Shown here: piece after piece, positions 1 through 10,238 of the stretch
Numbering within the stretch: position 1 is the stretch's first letter
Layout: each line of letters starts with the position of its first letter
Assembly: GCA_963971225.1 (NCBI GenBank)
Contig: OZ020270.1
Location: 19,019,488-19,083,487 of the forward strand
Direction of reading: 5' to 3'
DNA: 64,000 nucleotides
Source: Melieria omissa
Taxonomy: Eukaryota; Arthropoda; Insecta; Diptera; Ulidiidae
Translations under genes and position numbers: made by a program
The notes under the pieces: generated by a model
The model's database searches: none
Told to the model about the DNA's origin: nothing
Seen by the model: the letters and a program-made list of their open reading frames with translations, nothing else

Positions 1-328
1 CGGCGTATGAAAAACAGCAAGGCTGGTGTTGAAAGGAATAAATATTGTAACGATAAGACAGTCTGTCGCTGTGCAAAGCAACCCTGTCGCTACGCGCCGT
101 GCTATAATTCAATCTGGCAACGACGGCCGCGATAATATGGGAAACTTTTAGGCCAACCTGGCAATGATGGAAACTTTTAGGTCAACCTGGCAGTGATGGC
201 AACTTTTAGTCCAACCTGGCAATGATGGAAACTTTTAGTCCAACCTGGCAATGATGGCCGCGATCGTCATGGAAACCTTTAGCCCACTCCGGAATGTGCG
301 AGAACGATCTGCGCGATGGCCGGACAGG

Positions 329-336
329 TATAAAAG
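329..336 (+). promoter_or_regulatory. TATA box in the 5' LTR
   Basis: TATAAAAG inside the 5' LTR, GC-rich on both sides. The same motif is at 5968-5975 in the 3' LTR. The position fits a U3 promoter with the transcript starting about 30 bp downstream. The start site itself is inferred. Confidence 0.65.
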
Positions 337-446
337 GCAGCCGGGTGCGACGCAGCGAGTCAGTCTGATTTTGACTAGTGAAGGTGCCACACGGAGTAAT
401 TAAGCAAATAATTAAGTGTAAAGACAGTAAAGTGTGAAATTGGTGA

Positions 447-452
447 AATAAA
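447..452 (+). terminator. AATAAA polyadenylation signal in the 5' LTR
   Basis: AATAAA lies downstream of the TATA box in both LTRs (447-452 and 6086-6091). In the 3' LTR it would be the functional processing signal. It is a short motif, supported by its conserved place in both LTRs. Confidence 0.5.
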
Positions 453-561
453 GTGATTGTTGGTTTTCATTGACTGCGTTTGGATAATTAAGTTGTTTTA
501 TCTTCAAATTGCACAATCCAGTGATACGTACTAGCCCACTAGAACTAGCATTCGTAACATT

Positions 562-580
562 TGGTGTCAAAAGTGGGATT
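562..580 (+). other. Primer-binding site, probably for tRNA-Leu
   Basis: TGGTGTCAAAAGTGGGATT begins two bases after the LTR end. TGG pairs with the CCA tail of a tRNA. The rest is one mismatch from the complement of a typical tRNA-Leu 3' end, the primer class used by mdg3-like elements. The tRNA identity is from general knowledge, not a search. Confidence 0.7.
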
Positions 581-648
581 GTGGAAAATTGAAAATAAAC
601 AAAAAAAAAAGTAAATAACTAAATAAATAAAATTATAAAAGCACGGAC

Positions 649-2164
649 ATGGTTAAACTCGAGCTGCTGAAGGTAGACCAGCTGAAGAAGGAGCTGGCTG
701 CCTGGAATTTTCCGACTGCTAGCGGAAAAGTGGAGTTGTAGCTGCGCTTGCGAGAGGCGTGTGAAGCACGAGGCATCGATTGGGCTGCGCACGAGTTCGG
801 AACGCAGGAGCTAGAGGCGTCGGCCAAAGTGGAGGAATCGCCTGCTGCTGCTGCGTCGCCGCAAAGTACGGCTACAAGCATTGGACATGAGCCAGCTAAT
901 GGTTGTACTTAAAGGCATGATCGAGACTTCCAACCGTGAAACGGCAGCCAAAATGGAAAATGAAAACCGCGAAATGGCGGCACAAATGTCAGCGAAGCTG
1001 GAAACTACGAATCTCGAAATTTCGGCAAAAGTCGAGACTGCAAATCGAGCAATGTCAGCGAAGCTGGAAACTACAAATCGAGAAATGGCATCGAAAATGG
1101 AAACGGCGACCCAGGAAATATCGGCGCAAGTGTCAGAGCGAATGGAAGTCAAGCTTCAGGAAAATTCTGCGCGCTTGGAGCAGAAAGTGGAGGAAATATC
1201 AGACAGGATTAATGGGAAAGTCGAGCACCTGGAGACGCGGGTAGAGCACTTGGATAAACGAGTCGACGACCTGGATGATTCCCTAAACAAACGAGTTGAT
1301 AGTCTGGAAGACTCGATGAACAGAAAAATGGACGAGCGGCTTAAGGAGGTACAGCCGCGAGAATGGTTGCCGGCGGTTCCGGAAAATGTTGCCATCCGAA
1401 GAAGTGCCAACTTATGGTGGAACTACGCCGTTCGATACCTTGGATTCAAGCTACAATTCGACCTGGCTGCTCCGGAAAATTAGTGGATCGATGTAAGGAA
1501 AAGTCGGAGATTGGCGCTGGCTCTTAAAGGTCCTGCGGCTGAGGTCATAAAATCAGTTCCAGAATGTTTACGAAGTGAGTACGAGACCGTCATAAGGGCG
1601 CTGGCAGCCAAATACAGCGACGAGCACAACAGAACGCTGTACTACTGTGAGCTGAAGAACCGCAGGCAAAGATCCAACGAGGCGCTGCAGACATATGCAG
1701 CAGACATTGAGCGGCTCGTGCAGCTGCGCTACCCGTCCTTCGGTGCTGATGATCTCGAAAGGATGAAGATTGAGGCGTTTATTGAAGGTCTTCATGATCC
1801 GGAGACACGTCGCAGTGCGTTGATGATGGGCAAGCCGACATTTAGGGAGATGGTGACCAGCGCGATGACATATGAGGCGACATGGATTGGGAGCACTCGG
1901 TATGCACCTGCAAGGATACGCCAGATCCAGCCAGACAACGACATTACGATCCAGGCCATAAGCTCTGAGCCACCGGGCAGGCCGCGGGTGGTCTCCTCTA
2001 AAGTTGTTTGCTGGGTATGTGGCAAGTAGGGCCACATATCACGAGATTGCCGCCAACGGAAGAGGCGTTCCCGTTCTCGATCGCTACCGCCTGAAGCGAG
2101 GAATGCTGACAATCGAGGCTCAGCCAACAATCGCAGGGCTGAGGACGGCGAGTCGTTAAACTAA
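649..2164 (+). pseudogene. gag: gag of the LTR element, broken
   Basis: Gag is the structural polyprotein that packages the retrotransposon RNA. The likely start is the ATG at 649: its first 30 codons look like a SAP-type helix-turn-helix (pattern L..L..EL...NFPT..GK.EL). They end in a TAG at 739-741. A frameshift near 870 moves the frame to the one open from 881. Residues from there form a long coiled coil built from near-repeats of KLETTNREM type, with a 63-bp DNA repeat (about 990 and 1053). Another TAG sits at 1481-1483. The capsid-like part (about 1511-1900) contains the conserved ALALKGPAAEVI and YYCELKNRRQ stretches. A CCHC zinc knuckle at about 2009-2050 (CWVCGK, then GHISRDC) is interrupted by a TAG at 2027-2029. 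An arginine/serine-rich tail ends at the TAA at 2162. The pieces from 881 to 2164 share one frame. Confidence 0.85.
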
Positions 2165-2253
2165 AACGGGTCAGCCCAAAGGGGCGTGAGCTGATCCCCA
2201 CAATCTGCTGCCAAAACGTCCTTGTCTCACAGCTGAAACGACAGCCCAGCAAC

Positions 2254-3099
2254 TTGACGATTGAAGGAAGGATAGATGGAAAGTTGTTCGTGTTGACTCT
2301 GGATACTGGAGCGTCATATTCGATCATAAAAAGGAAGCTGCTGAAGAACTGGGAACCGCTGCATGGCATACAGCTGCGGACTGCGACTGGCGAGCGTGCG
2401 CCGGTAAGAGGAAAAGTTACGAAAACGATTGCTATCGGCACCAGCAGCCTGGAGCATGAGTTCATCGTCGCGGATATAATGGACGACGTGATTATCGGCG
2501 TGGATTTCATGATTAGACACGGTTTTACGCTGGACCTGAAGGAAAATGTGCTGAGATATAGCAACGTTGAATTCCCGCTGCACACCGGCTATGAGCGAAG
2601 CGTGGCGGTAAGGAAGGTTGTATCGTGTCAACACAGGAGGAGACCAGCGAATTCTGAGGCGATTGTGTGGGCAAAGGTGGACGAGGACGATGGGACGAGT
2701 CGGCTGTGGGTAGTAGAAGCACCGAAACAAGGACACGACAACATCATCATCGGACGTACATTAGTGGAACCTAAGAATGGCAGAATACTAGTTAGAATAC
2801 TGAACCCCCTGAATGCACCCAGATATTTCGGTAAAGACGAAATAATTGGCGAGTGTAAGGAAGCTGTAGCCGTGGTCAATTGCGAGAGTAGCCCACCTAG
2901 AGGTACTAGGAAGAGCGGTTTCAACATGGACGTCATAGCGCAGGAGAACCAGTGGAGCAGCGAATTGACAGCCGAGCAGAAACAGAAGGCGAGGTCACTT
3001 CTGCAGCACTATGGGTCAATATTTGTGGCAGAAGCAGGCGGAAGAACAGCCATAGTGAAGCACAACATCGACACCGGAAGTGCAAAACCGATTCGCTAA
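2254..3099 (+). pseudogene. pol: pol 5' part: aspartic protease and start of RT
   Basis: This is the first part of pol, in a different frame from gag, so the intact ancestor probably used frameshifting. The aspartic protease has its catalytic LDTGAS motif at about residues 15-20 and a flap/core motif IIGVDFM at about residue 84. It cuts the Gag and Pol polyproteins. After the protease comes a linker leading to the RT amino end (HNIDTGSAKPIR), where a TAA at 3097-3099 stops the frame. The following part at 3145 is in the same frame, so this looks like a single nonsense change (CAA to TAA would fit). The start codon is uncertain, because in a Gag-Pol fusion the frame needs no ATG. Confidence 0.85.
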
Positions 3100-3144
3100 C
3101 CGCCCAGACGAGTTCCGCTGGCCAAGAGGGAAGAGGTCACAAAT

Positions 3145-5076
3145 TTGATCGAAAACATGAGGAAAGAAAAGGTCCTAGAGCCTTCTTTGGGCCCCTGGTG
3201 CTCGCCGGTCGTGCTAGTCAAGAAAAAGCATGGCAGTATCCGGTTTTGTGTGGACTATCGGAAACTCACTGATGTGACCAAGAAGGACAGTTATCCACTA
3301 CCTCGGAACGATGACACCCTGGACACACTGTCAGGCACGCAGTGGTTCTCCACGCTCGACTTACGCAGCAGTTATTGGCAGGTAGAGCTTGCAGACAAGG
3401 ACAAGGAGAAAACGGCTTTCAGTGTTGGCGATGGTTTGTGGCAGTTCACCGTCATGCCGTTTGGACTCTGCAACGCACCAGCAACATTCGAGCGGCTAAT
3501 GGAACGCGTGCTAAAAGGGCTTAATTGGCGAACGTGTCTGGTGTACCTCGACGACATAATCGTGATGGGTAAAAACTTCGACGACCACCTGGGAAAGCTA
3601 AGGGAGGTATTCGAGCGGATACAAGAAGCCGGGCTTAAACTCAACCCAAAAAAGTGCTCGCTGTTCCAAAAGGAGGTCAAGTATCTGGGTCATACGGTTT
3701 CCGCCCGCGGAGTACATACGGATGAAGGCAAAATCACGGCGGTGAAGGAGTGGCCCCGACCACGCAATCTACACGAACTCCGCAGTTTACTGGGCCTGTG
3801 CACATACTACCGCCGATTTGTTCCGGGATTCGCGAACATAGCCAGCAGCCTGCACACACTGACGAAAAAGGGCCAAGCTTTCGAGTGGAACGAGGATCAG
3901 GAACAGGCTTTTGCACGTCTGAAGGAAAACTGTGCAGTGCTCCAATTCTGGCCTGGGGAGATGTTTGTGCTGGATACCGATGCAAGCGGGAATAGTATTG
4001 GCGGTGTGCTATCACAGATAATAAACGGCCAGGAACAAGTGATAGCGTACTACAGTAGGGTTCTATCGAAACCGGAACGCCACTACTGTGTGACACGGAG
4101 AGAACTGCTGGCGGTATTGGACTGCGTAAAACACTTCCACAAATATCTGTATGGACAAAGGTTTCGCCTGCGCACAGATCATGCGGCATTGAGATGGCTC
4201 CTGAACTTTAAGGATCCTGAAGGGCAATTGGCGCGGTGGATCGAGCGACTGCAGAGCTACGACTACACGATAGAGCATCGCAAAGGCAGTAGCCATGGAA
4301 ATGCCAATGCCTTGTCACGCCGTCCGTGCAAAGTCGAATGCAGGCAGTGCTCGCCAGCCGAAAGCAAAGAACAGATAGTGGACGTCCGGTTGGTAAGCGT
4401 TATGCCAGGGAAAGAGTGGTCTGCGGAGAGGCTACAAAAAGACCAGCGTGAGGATGCGGATCTTGCAAAAATCGTCGAAGGCAAGGAGCAAGGCGCACTT
4501 CCAGACTGGCAGGAGATGGCCGGTGAAAGCCCGATCGCTAAGGCTTACTGGACACAGTGGAAAAGTCTGCGGCTGAAAGAAGGCAACTCCCTAATGGTAG
4601 TGCCGAAATGCAGAATCAACGAGGTCATCGAGGCATACCATAACGACTCCAGTGGAGGGCACCTGGGCATCACCAAAACCGTCGCAACAATAAGAAGACG
4701 ATTCTACTGGGTAGGATGTCAGGAGTCTGTAGCCGAGTGGATTAAGAGCTGCGACCGATGTTCAGCCGCGAAAGGGCCGACAAGAAGATCTCGAGGCCGC
4801 ATGCAGCAGTACAACGTGGGAGCGCCCTTCGAGCGGATTGCTATGGACGTCGCCGGCCCATTCCCAACTAACACTCAAGGCAACAAATACATGCTGGTGG
4901 TAATAGTTTACTTCAGCAAATGGCCCGAAGAGTACCCTATTCCTAACCAGGAGGCCACTACGATCTCGGAAAAGCTGGTAAGCAACTGGCTGGGTAGCCA
5001 GGTTCGGAGTTCCGTTGGAGTTACACTCAGATCAAGGCCGGAATTGCGAATCTGCGGTATTCAAGGAACGATGTGA
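3145..5076 (+). pseudogene. pol: pol: reverse transcriptase, RNase H, integrase N-half
   Basis: This frame continues pol after the TAA at 3097. RT domain: CVDYRKL near residue 36, MPFGLCNAPATF near residue 108, and the catalytic YLDDIIV at about residue 138. RNase H: LDTDASGNSIGGVLSQ near residue 278, then the E/D positions in TRRELLAVL and RTDHAALRWL. Integrase: an H2C2 zinc-binding region (HNDSSGGHLGITK ... CDRCSAAKG) at about residues 500-550 and the first catalytic Asp in AMDVAGPFP. It copies RNA to DNA, degrades the template and inserts the product. The frame is lost at about 5015, where the next integrase part continues in another frame. It ends at the shifted stop 5074-5076. The catalytic residues visible in RT and RNase H are intact, so the break is recent relative to decay. 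Confidence 0.92.
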
Positions 5077-5710
5077 GCTGCTGGGGATAAAGAAAACTCG
5101 TACCACTCCTTTCCAACCACAGTCCGACGGGATGGTGGAACGCTTTAACCGGACACTGGAGGAACACCTGCGGAAAGTGGTAGGCAGGAATCAAAAGGAT
5201 TGGGACACGCATATCCCCCTGTTCCTGATGGCGTATAGGTCAGCCCCGCACGACACGGCATCAGTCACTTCAGCCCGAGCGGTGTTTGGCACAGAGTTGC
5301 GGTTACCCGCTGACTTGAAGTTCGGCGTAGTCAGCACGACGGGAGGCGCTAAGACGGACTACGTGGTCAATAAGCGGGCGGAACTGGAGGAAATTCACCA
5401 GTTTATAAGGAGCCGCACCAAACTGGTCAGCGATAAGGCGAAAGCCAGATATGATCTACGGGCCAATTCAGCAGGGTTCCAAGAGGGTGATCTGGTAATG
5501 CTCTACAACCCGCAGCGGAGGAAAGGTTTGTCTCTGAAACTTCAAGCGTCATGGGAAGGACCTTACGAAGTCGTGACTAGGATAAACGACGTGGTATACA
5601 GGATTCAACGTTTCAGCAATAAAGGCGCTAAGCTGAAGGTAGTCCATTTGGGGCGCCTGGCGCCTTATCACAGCGGAACCTCGGCACTTGTTCGGGACGA
5701 AGTAGTCTAA
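5015..5710 (+). pseudogene. pol: pol 3' part: integrase core end and C-terminal domain
   Basis: Continues the integrase in a new frame after a frameshift near 5010. The core has the second catalytic Asp in LHSDQGRN (near the start) and the Glu in DGMVERFNRTL (near residue 43). The C-terminal GPY/F-type module is seen as WEGPYEVV near residue 186 and ends with HLGRLAPYH. It stops at 5708-5710, 11 bp before the 3' LTR, leaving no room for an envelope gene. The first ATG at 5015 is just where the open stretch begins, not a real start. Without the frameshift this would be the end of one Pol polyprotein. Confidence 0.9.
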
Positions 5711-5721
5711 GTGGTGGGCAG
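5710..5721 (+). other. Polypurine tract before the 3' LTR
   Basis: The 12 bases just before the 3' LTR read AAGTGGTGGGCA/AGTGGTGGGCAG and are mostly purines, the place and composition of a plus-strand primer. It overlaps the pol stop region. Called from position and composition only. Confidence 0.5.
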
Positions 5722-6199
5722 TGCAACGATAAGACAGTCTGTCGCTGTGCAAAGCAACCCTGTCGCTACGCGCGGTGCTACAATTCAATCTGGCAACGAC
5801 GGCCGCGATAATAAGGGAAACTTTTAGGCCAACCTGGCAATGATGGAAACTTTTGAGCCAACCTGGCAATGATGGCAACTTTTAGTCCAACCTGGCAATG
5901 ATGGCCGCGATCGTCATGGAAACCTTTAGTGCACTCCGGAATGTGCGAGAACGATCTGCGCGATGGGTATAAAAGGCAGCCGGGTGCGGCGCAGCGAGTC
6001 AGTCTGATTTTGACTAGTGAAGGTGCCACACGGAGTAATTAAGCAAATAATTAAGTGTAAAGACAGTAAAGTGTGAAATTGGTGAAATAAAGTGATTGTT
6101 GGTTTTCATTGACTGCGTTTGGATAATTAAAGTTGTTTTATCTTCAAATTGCACAATCCAGTGATACGTACTAGCCCACTAGAACTAGCATTCGTAACA
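5722..6199 (+). repeat. 3' LTR (478 bp)
   Basis: Starts TGCAACGATAAG (T to C change against the 5' LTR) and ends TTCGTAACA. Has three instead of four 29-bp units, a TATA box at 5968-5975 and an AATAAA at 6086-6091. It is followed by ATAT (6200-6203), matching the target copy at 42-45. Confidence 0.92.
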
Positions 6200-6281
6200 A
6201 TATGTATTTAAATGTATAGAATTGAGATATGTACATATATATTGCATTGATTTATCTATGTCCGTCTGTTAATATGTCTTC

Positions 6282-6785
6282 TGCCTACCGTTTGGCTACC
6301 GCTAGCGGTTGGATGTCCGACGGCAAACGGTGGCTAAAGGGCTGGTGGAATGTGACTAGACCTCCTCGTGGTGGCCGCTGGAAACAGCCACCCGGGTGTG
6401 GTCATGTCTCCTCCCGGGTGGCTGGCTAACTAGTCACGCTCTCCCCTCCATTCCTCCCACCTGCTATTATCCTCTCTTACCAACATCCTTACCCCCCCCC
6501 CCCCCACCTAATCCAGGGTGTCATGTGATCCGTGCCCATTGGATGGTTTGCAGCCAGGGGTATCCGGCTGTATTCTAACGGAACCTATCCGATACCGGTC
6601 CGCCTCGGATAGTTTAAAGGACTTACCATGATAAGGGGCTCTGTCATGGCTGACCTTTTCCTTTCCCCTGTATCAGCATAGGCCACCGAAACGCCTCGTC
6701 GGAGTAGGTGGCTAAAGAATCAGATGATGATGAGCTCTTTAAAACTCGCCTCGGATGGGAAGGACGGAGGACAGACCGACGTCAC
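6282..6785 (+). other. 5' UTR of LINE A, strongly structured at its start
   Basis: The first ~55 nt can fold on themselves: CCGTTTG (about 6288-6294) pairs with CAAACGG (about 6323-6329), with ACCGCTAGCGGT between. Further on, GTGACTAG (about 6351) pairs with CTAGTCAC (about 6430), enclosing GGTGGC/GCCACC and CCCGGG palindromes. About 6510-6590 is homologous to the LINE B 5' UTR at about 17520-17590 (shared GGTTTGCAGCCAGGGG and CCGGCTGTATTCT). A C-homopolymer of 14 lies near 6492. Such elements carry an internal promoter here. A self-cleaving ribozyme is possible but not shown. Confidence 0.55.
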
Positions 6786-7973
6786 ATGGACAGTGATTGT
6801 TCAGAATCAAGCCTGACCACGGTGTCCACTCTGGTAGCCGAGCGAGCCATATCGGGCGGATTACCGTCGCTGGTGGAAGCTACCGAAGCCGTCTCACTTA
6901 AGAGAAAGCGGTTGACGACTTCTCAAAAGAAGAGGCTTTGGAAGCTGATGGCGGATGGTAAGCCGTACGATGTTGCTCTGAAGGTCGTCCTAGAGGACAA
7001 CGTAGAGACAAAGACGGACGGCAGCAGTAGCAAGGAGGAAGCGGCACAACCCGCTCCCAAAAGGAGGAAGGTAGGTCCATCCTACGCAGAAGCTGCTGCT
7101 GCAATCAGAATGGGTATTCTTCCTGAAGAGTATCCTGTCCATCTCGATCTGGAGGAGCAGAAGGATGTCGAGAAGGCCATCAAGGAGGAACTGCATAAGC
7201 TCCCCGTTGATGGTCCTCAAATCCGCTTTCTAGGCTGCTCCTTCAAACCGGGATGGATCACCGTGAACTGTGCCGATGAGGCATCGAAGAACTGGCTAAA
7301 AGAGGTGACGCCGAAAATTCAACCAGCGAACAAAAAGCCGAAGCTGGTGGAGGGAAGTAATATTCCCAAACCCAATATTGCCTCGGCCTTCTTTCCTGGT
7401 TGCTCCCTCCCGGCCGACGAAATACTTCGAATGCAGAACCGCTCATTACCCACAGGCAACTGGAAAGTAATGAACAGAACTGCTACGGTACAAGGATCGG
7501 CGCTGACGCTGGTCATTGACGATGTGTCGACCCGCTGGCTCGCTGAACTGAACGACCTCCTTTTCTTTGAGCTGGGACGGATTCAGTTCAGGGTGCGGCG
7601 TGAGCAAGGGACAAAACCGTCAACGACCAGTGAAGGTGGGACGACGACAACCACGACTCCCCAAATCAGGGTGGATGACGAAAGACCATCCACAAGTCGA
7701 CAGGCAGCCCTAGTGGTACGGACAGACCGGACCGCGAAAAGGACTGAAAACCGAACTGGCGACAAAACGCCAACACCGTCAACAGTGAGACCTGTAAAGC
7801 ATGCCTCAACTAAACCCGTCCGGAAGACTCAATTGTCTGGAAAGGATAATCCGTCCAAACAACTGGGCCTTTTGGATAAGTCTGCAAAAACCCCGAGCAG
7901 CAATGAACGGGTGCAGACAAGGGGTAGAGGGGGCAAGCGTGCAGGTACTCACACCAAAGCCCCTCACGAATAA
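6786..7973 (+). CDS. LINE A ORF1 protein (DUF4780-like)
   Basis: An intact frame of 396 codons from the ATG at 6786. The frame is open upstream to 6708, but that would need a GTG start. ORF1 proteins of LINEs bind the element RNA and escort it to the nucleus. Seen: a basic patch with KKRLWKLMADG, then two halves resembling DUF4780, the first with YAEAAAAIRMGI and GCSFKPGWITVNCAD, the second with LRMQNRSLPTGNWKV and LVIDDVSTRWLAEL. The C-terminus is Ser/Thr/Arg-rich and low complexity. No CCHC zinc knuckles are visible. It ends with TAA at 7971-7973, two bases before the ORF2 ATG, so ORF2 may be reached by termination-reinitiation. It is the least damaged gene in the window. The function is from the family, not shown here. 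Confidence 0.8.
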   Translation: MDSDCSESSLTTVSTLVAERAISGGLPSLVEATEAVSLKRKRLTTSQKKRLWKLMADGKPYDVALKVVLEDNVETKTDGSSSKEEAAQPAPKRRKVGPSYAEAAAAIRMGILPEEYPVHLDLEEQKDVEKAIKEELHKLPVDGPQIRFLGCSFKPGWITVNCADEASKNWLKEVTPKIQPANKKPKLVEGSNIPKPNIASAFFPGCSLPADEILRMQNRSLPTGNWKVMNRTATVQGSALTLVIDDVSTRWLAELNDLLFFELGRIQFRVRREQGTKPSTTSEGGTTTTTTPQIRVDDERPSTSRQAALVVRTDRTAKRTENRTGDKTPTPSTVRPVKHASTKPVRKTQLSGKDNPSKQLGLLDKSAKTPSSNERVQTRGRGGKRAGTHTKAPHE

Positions 7974-7974
7974 T

Positions 7975-10238
7975 ATGGAGATTGTTCAGATCAATCTCCA
8001 TAGGGCACAGGCAGCGTCAGCTGTCTTGGCTAGGACCATCAACACCTACGGTCCTAGCATAGCCCTGGTGCAGGAACCGTGGACCAGCACCAACAATGAG
8101 ATCCTGGGCCTCTCGCAGTCAGATAATGTACTGTGGTGTCAGTCTACTGATAGGCCTGGAACCTGTATTGTGTTTAATGGCACTTCTTTCTTCCCGTTGA
8201 CAGATTTTGTTACGCCAGATCTGTGCGCGGCCAAGATCAGTTGCAACTCCAGAGAACTGATCATAGCGTCAGCATACTTCCCTGGAGATGTACCTGAATG
8301 TCCCACGACGATAGCAGAACAGCTTGTTGCTTATGCTAGGGACAATCGTCTGGTGCTGGTCCTAGGGTGTGACGCGAACGCCCATCAGACTATCTGGGGA
8401 AGCACGGATACCAACGCTAGAGGTGAGTCACTATTCGACTATATTCTCTCACTAGACTTAAGTATATGTAACGTAGGAGATAGTCCGACGTTCATAACTA
8501 GAACCAGGGAAGAGATGCTAGATCTCACCCTAACTACTTCTCTATCGAAAACACTTGTCAGCAATTGGCGGGTATCCGAAGAGCCCTCTTGTTCTGACCA
8601 TAGACATATAAGGTTTAGGTTAGGTGACAAGTCACTGACTGCCGTGGCCAAAAAGACAGACTGACTTGGACAGCTATTGTCACCAGTTAAGGCACGACAT
8701 CACTACACAACTTGGAAACAGAGTTGACACAATAGATAGGCTGGAAGGGGCTTCTAAAAAACTGCAGGAAGCCGTAGTGAACGCCTATGAAGAAAACTGT
8801 CCTTTAAAGACTAAAACCTTTAAAAGACAGACACCTTGGTGGAGCAGTCATCTTAGCGCGCTAAGGAAGGGAGTACGGAAACTATTCAATAGAGCCAAGC
8901 GGAATAACGACTGGCAGACCTACTCCGATGCTCTAACCAATTACAATAAGGAAAAAAAGAAAGCCAAGAGGGAATCTTTTAGACGCTTCTGCGAGGACGT
9001 GAACGACGCGAACTCAGGCTGTAGGCTGCAAAAGATTCTGTCAACCGATAAACCCTGTACGATTGGATCCCTGTCTAACGAACAGGGGGAAGTCACAAAT
9101 AGTGCGCAGGATACATTAGCCCTGCTTACTAAAGTCCACTTTCCGGGATCAGAAATAATAGACGACCCCGATCATAATACCCATAGCAGTTGGCAGTCAC
9201 ACTGTCCCAGTAGGCAAGATTGGAGATTGGCCAATCTCATCTGCGAACGCTCGATTGTAGAATGGGCGATAGGAACGTTCTCCCCGTACAAGGCGGCGGG
9301 AAAGGATAAAATCTTCACGGCGCTGTTACAAAGAGGACTAGACAGTCTGTTGCCCATCCTTTCGAAATTATACACATGCAGTTTGGCTTTCGGCTACATT
9401 CCGGAGGTATGGAGAACAGTGAATGTTGTATACCTTCCTAAAGCCGGTAAGTCAAACAAAAAGGATCCGAAGTCCTTCAGACCTATAAGCCTGATGTCAT
9501 GTGTACTTAAGGATATGGAGAAGGTAATAGAGAGATACCTCAGAGACGAAGTCCTTATCCGAAATCCTCTAAGTGCACACCAACATGCTTACCGAAAAGG
9601 CAGGTCTACGGAAACAGCTCTATCTGCCCTGGTCAGCAAAATCGAAAAATCCCTTGACGAGAAAGAAATCTGCTTAGTAGGTTTCCTAGACATAGAGGGG
9701 GCTTTCAACAACACCACCTATGAAGCTATAGGATCGGCTTTAGAGGTATTTCAAGTGCCAACTGCACTTACAAGATGGATCTCCATGATGCTCAAAAGCA
9801 GGCTAATAGAATCCAGCTTACATGGCATCAAGATCCTAGCCAGGACGGTCCGGGGCTGTCCCCAGGGGGGCGTACTATCTCCTCTACTCTGGTCCATGGT
9901 AATAAACGGATTAATCCGCATCCTTTCGGATCGAGGTTACGACGTTATTGCCTATGCTGATGACCTAGTTATTGCGGTTAGAGGCAAAGACGGGCAGACC
10001 GTCTCTGATCTACTACAGGGTGCAATAAGAATTGTAGAAAATTGGTGCGCCCAGCAGAGTCTATCAGTAAACCCTGATAAGACGATCTTCGTTCCGTTCA
10101 CACTCAAAAGAAAATATGACCTGAGACCGATAAAGGTTTTTGGAAAAGATGTAGGCTTCGTAAAAGAAGCCAAATACCTTGGGGTACCTATAGACAGTAA
10201 ATTGAACTGGAAACCTCACATAGCTCTCGCCTCAGCTT
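7975..10238 (+). pseudogene. LINE A ORF2, 5' part: endonuclease and reverse transcriptase
   Basis: Starts at the ATG 7975, directly after ORF1. The AP-type endonuclease spans the first ~220 residues: VQINLHRAQ, ALVQEPW, GCDANAHQTIWGS and CSDHRHIRF mark its catalytic motifs. It nicks the target DNA. A frameshift at an A-rich stretch (about 8650-8656) ends this frame at 8664, and the protein resumes at about 8666 in the next frame. RT motifs follow: SPYKAAGKDK, FRPISLMS, DIEGAFNNT, RGCPQGGVLSPLLW and the catalytic YADDLVIA at about 9952-9975. The frame runs into LINE 2 just after WKPHIALA, and its stop at 10238-10240 is in the inserted DNA. The rest continues at 13596. The catalytic YADD is intact. 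Confidence 0.9.

Larger units (their letters stand above)
46..559 (+). repeat. 5' LTR (514 bp)
   Basis: Matches 5722-6199 and, inverted, 49013-49461. It contains four degenerate 29-bp units (about 137-258) with the core CTTTTAGNCCAACCTGGCA, a TATA box at 329-336 and an AATAAA at 447-452. Relative to the 3' LTR it has one more 29-bp unit and eight extra bases just before the TATA box. Confidence 0.93.
46..6199 (+). mobile_element. Ty3/gypsy LTR retrotransposon, complete ends but broken genes
   Basis: Seen: two direct terminal repeats (46-559 and 5722-6199) start TGTAACGATAAG / TGCAACGATAAG and end TTCGTAACA. They enclose gag, protease, reverse transcriptase, RNase H and integrase in that order, the Ty3/gypsy (Metaviridae) order. 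The 4 bases before the 5' LTR (42-45) and after the 3' LTR (6200-6203) are both ATAT, a 4-bp target duplication as expected of this group. No envelope frame is visible between integrase and the 3' LTR. A primer-binding site follows the 5' LTR and a purine-rich tract precedes the 3' LTR. In-frame stops and frameshifts in gag and pol mean it cannot make its own proteins. The two LTRs differ by one 29-bp repeat unit, an 8-bp indel and scattered substitutions, so the insertion is not brand new. The mdg3-like assignment from the primer site is only tentative. Confidence 0.93.

Noticed and set aside
1568..2130. Long minus-strand frames opposite gag and pol as antisense genes
   Set aside because: They mirror codon structure of gag/pol on the other strand and carry no motif.
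5710..5722. An envelope gene making the 46-6199 element a retrovirus
   Set aside because: Only 11 bp separate the pol stop from the 3' LTR.
6282..6440. A confirmed HDV-like ribozyme
   Set aside because: I can pair several helices but could not build the required double pseudoknot with the right spacing by eye. Left as a question.
9952..9975. A retron or group II intron RT
   Set aside because: The YADD is embedded in a LINE with AP endonuclease and RNase H. No bacterial or intron features.
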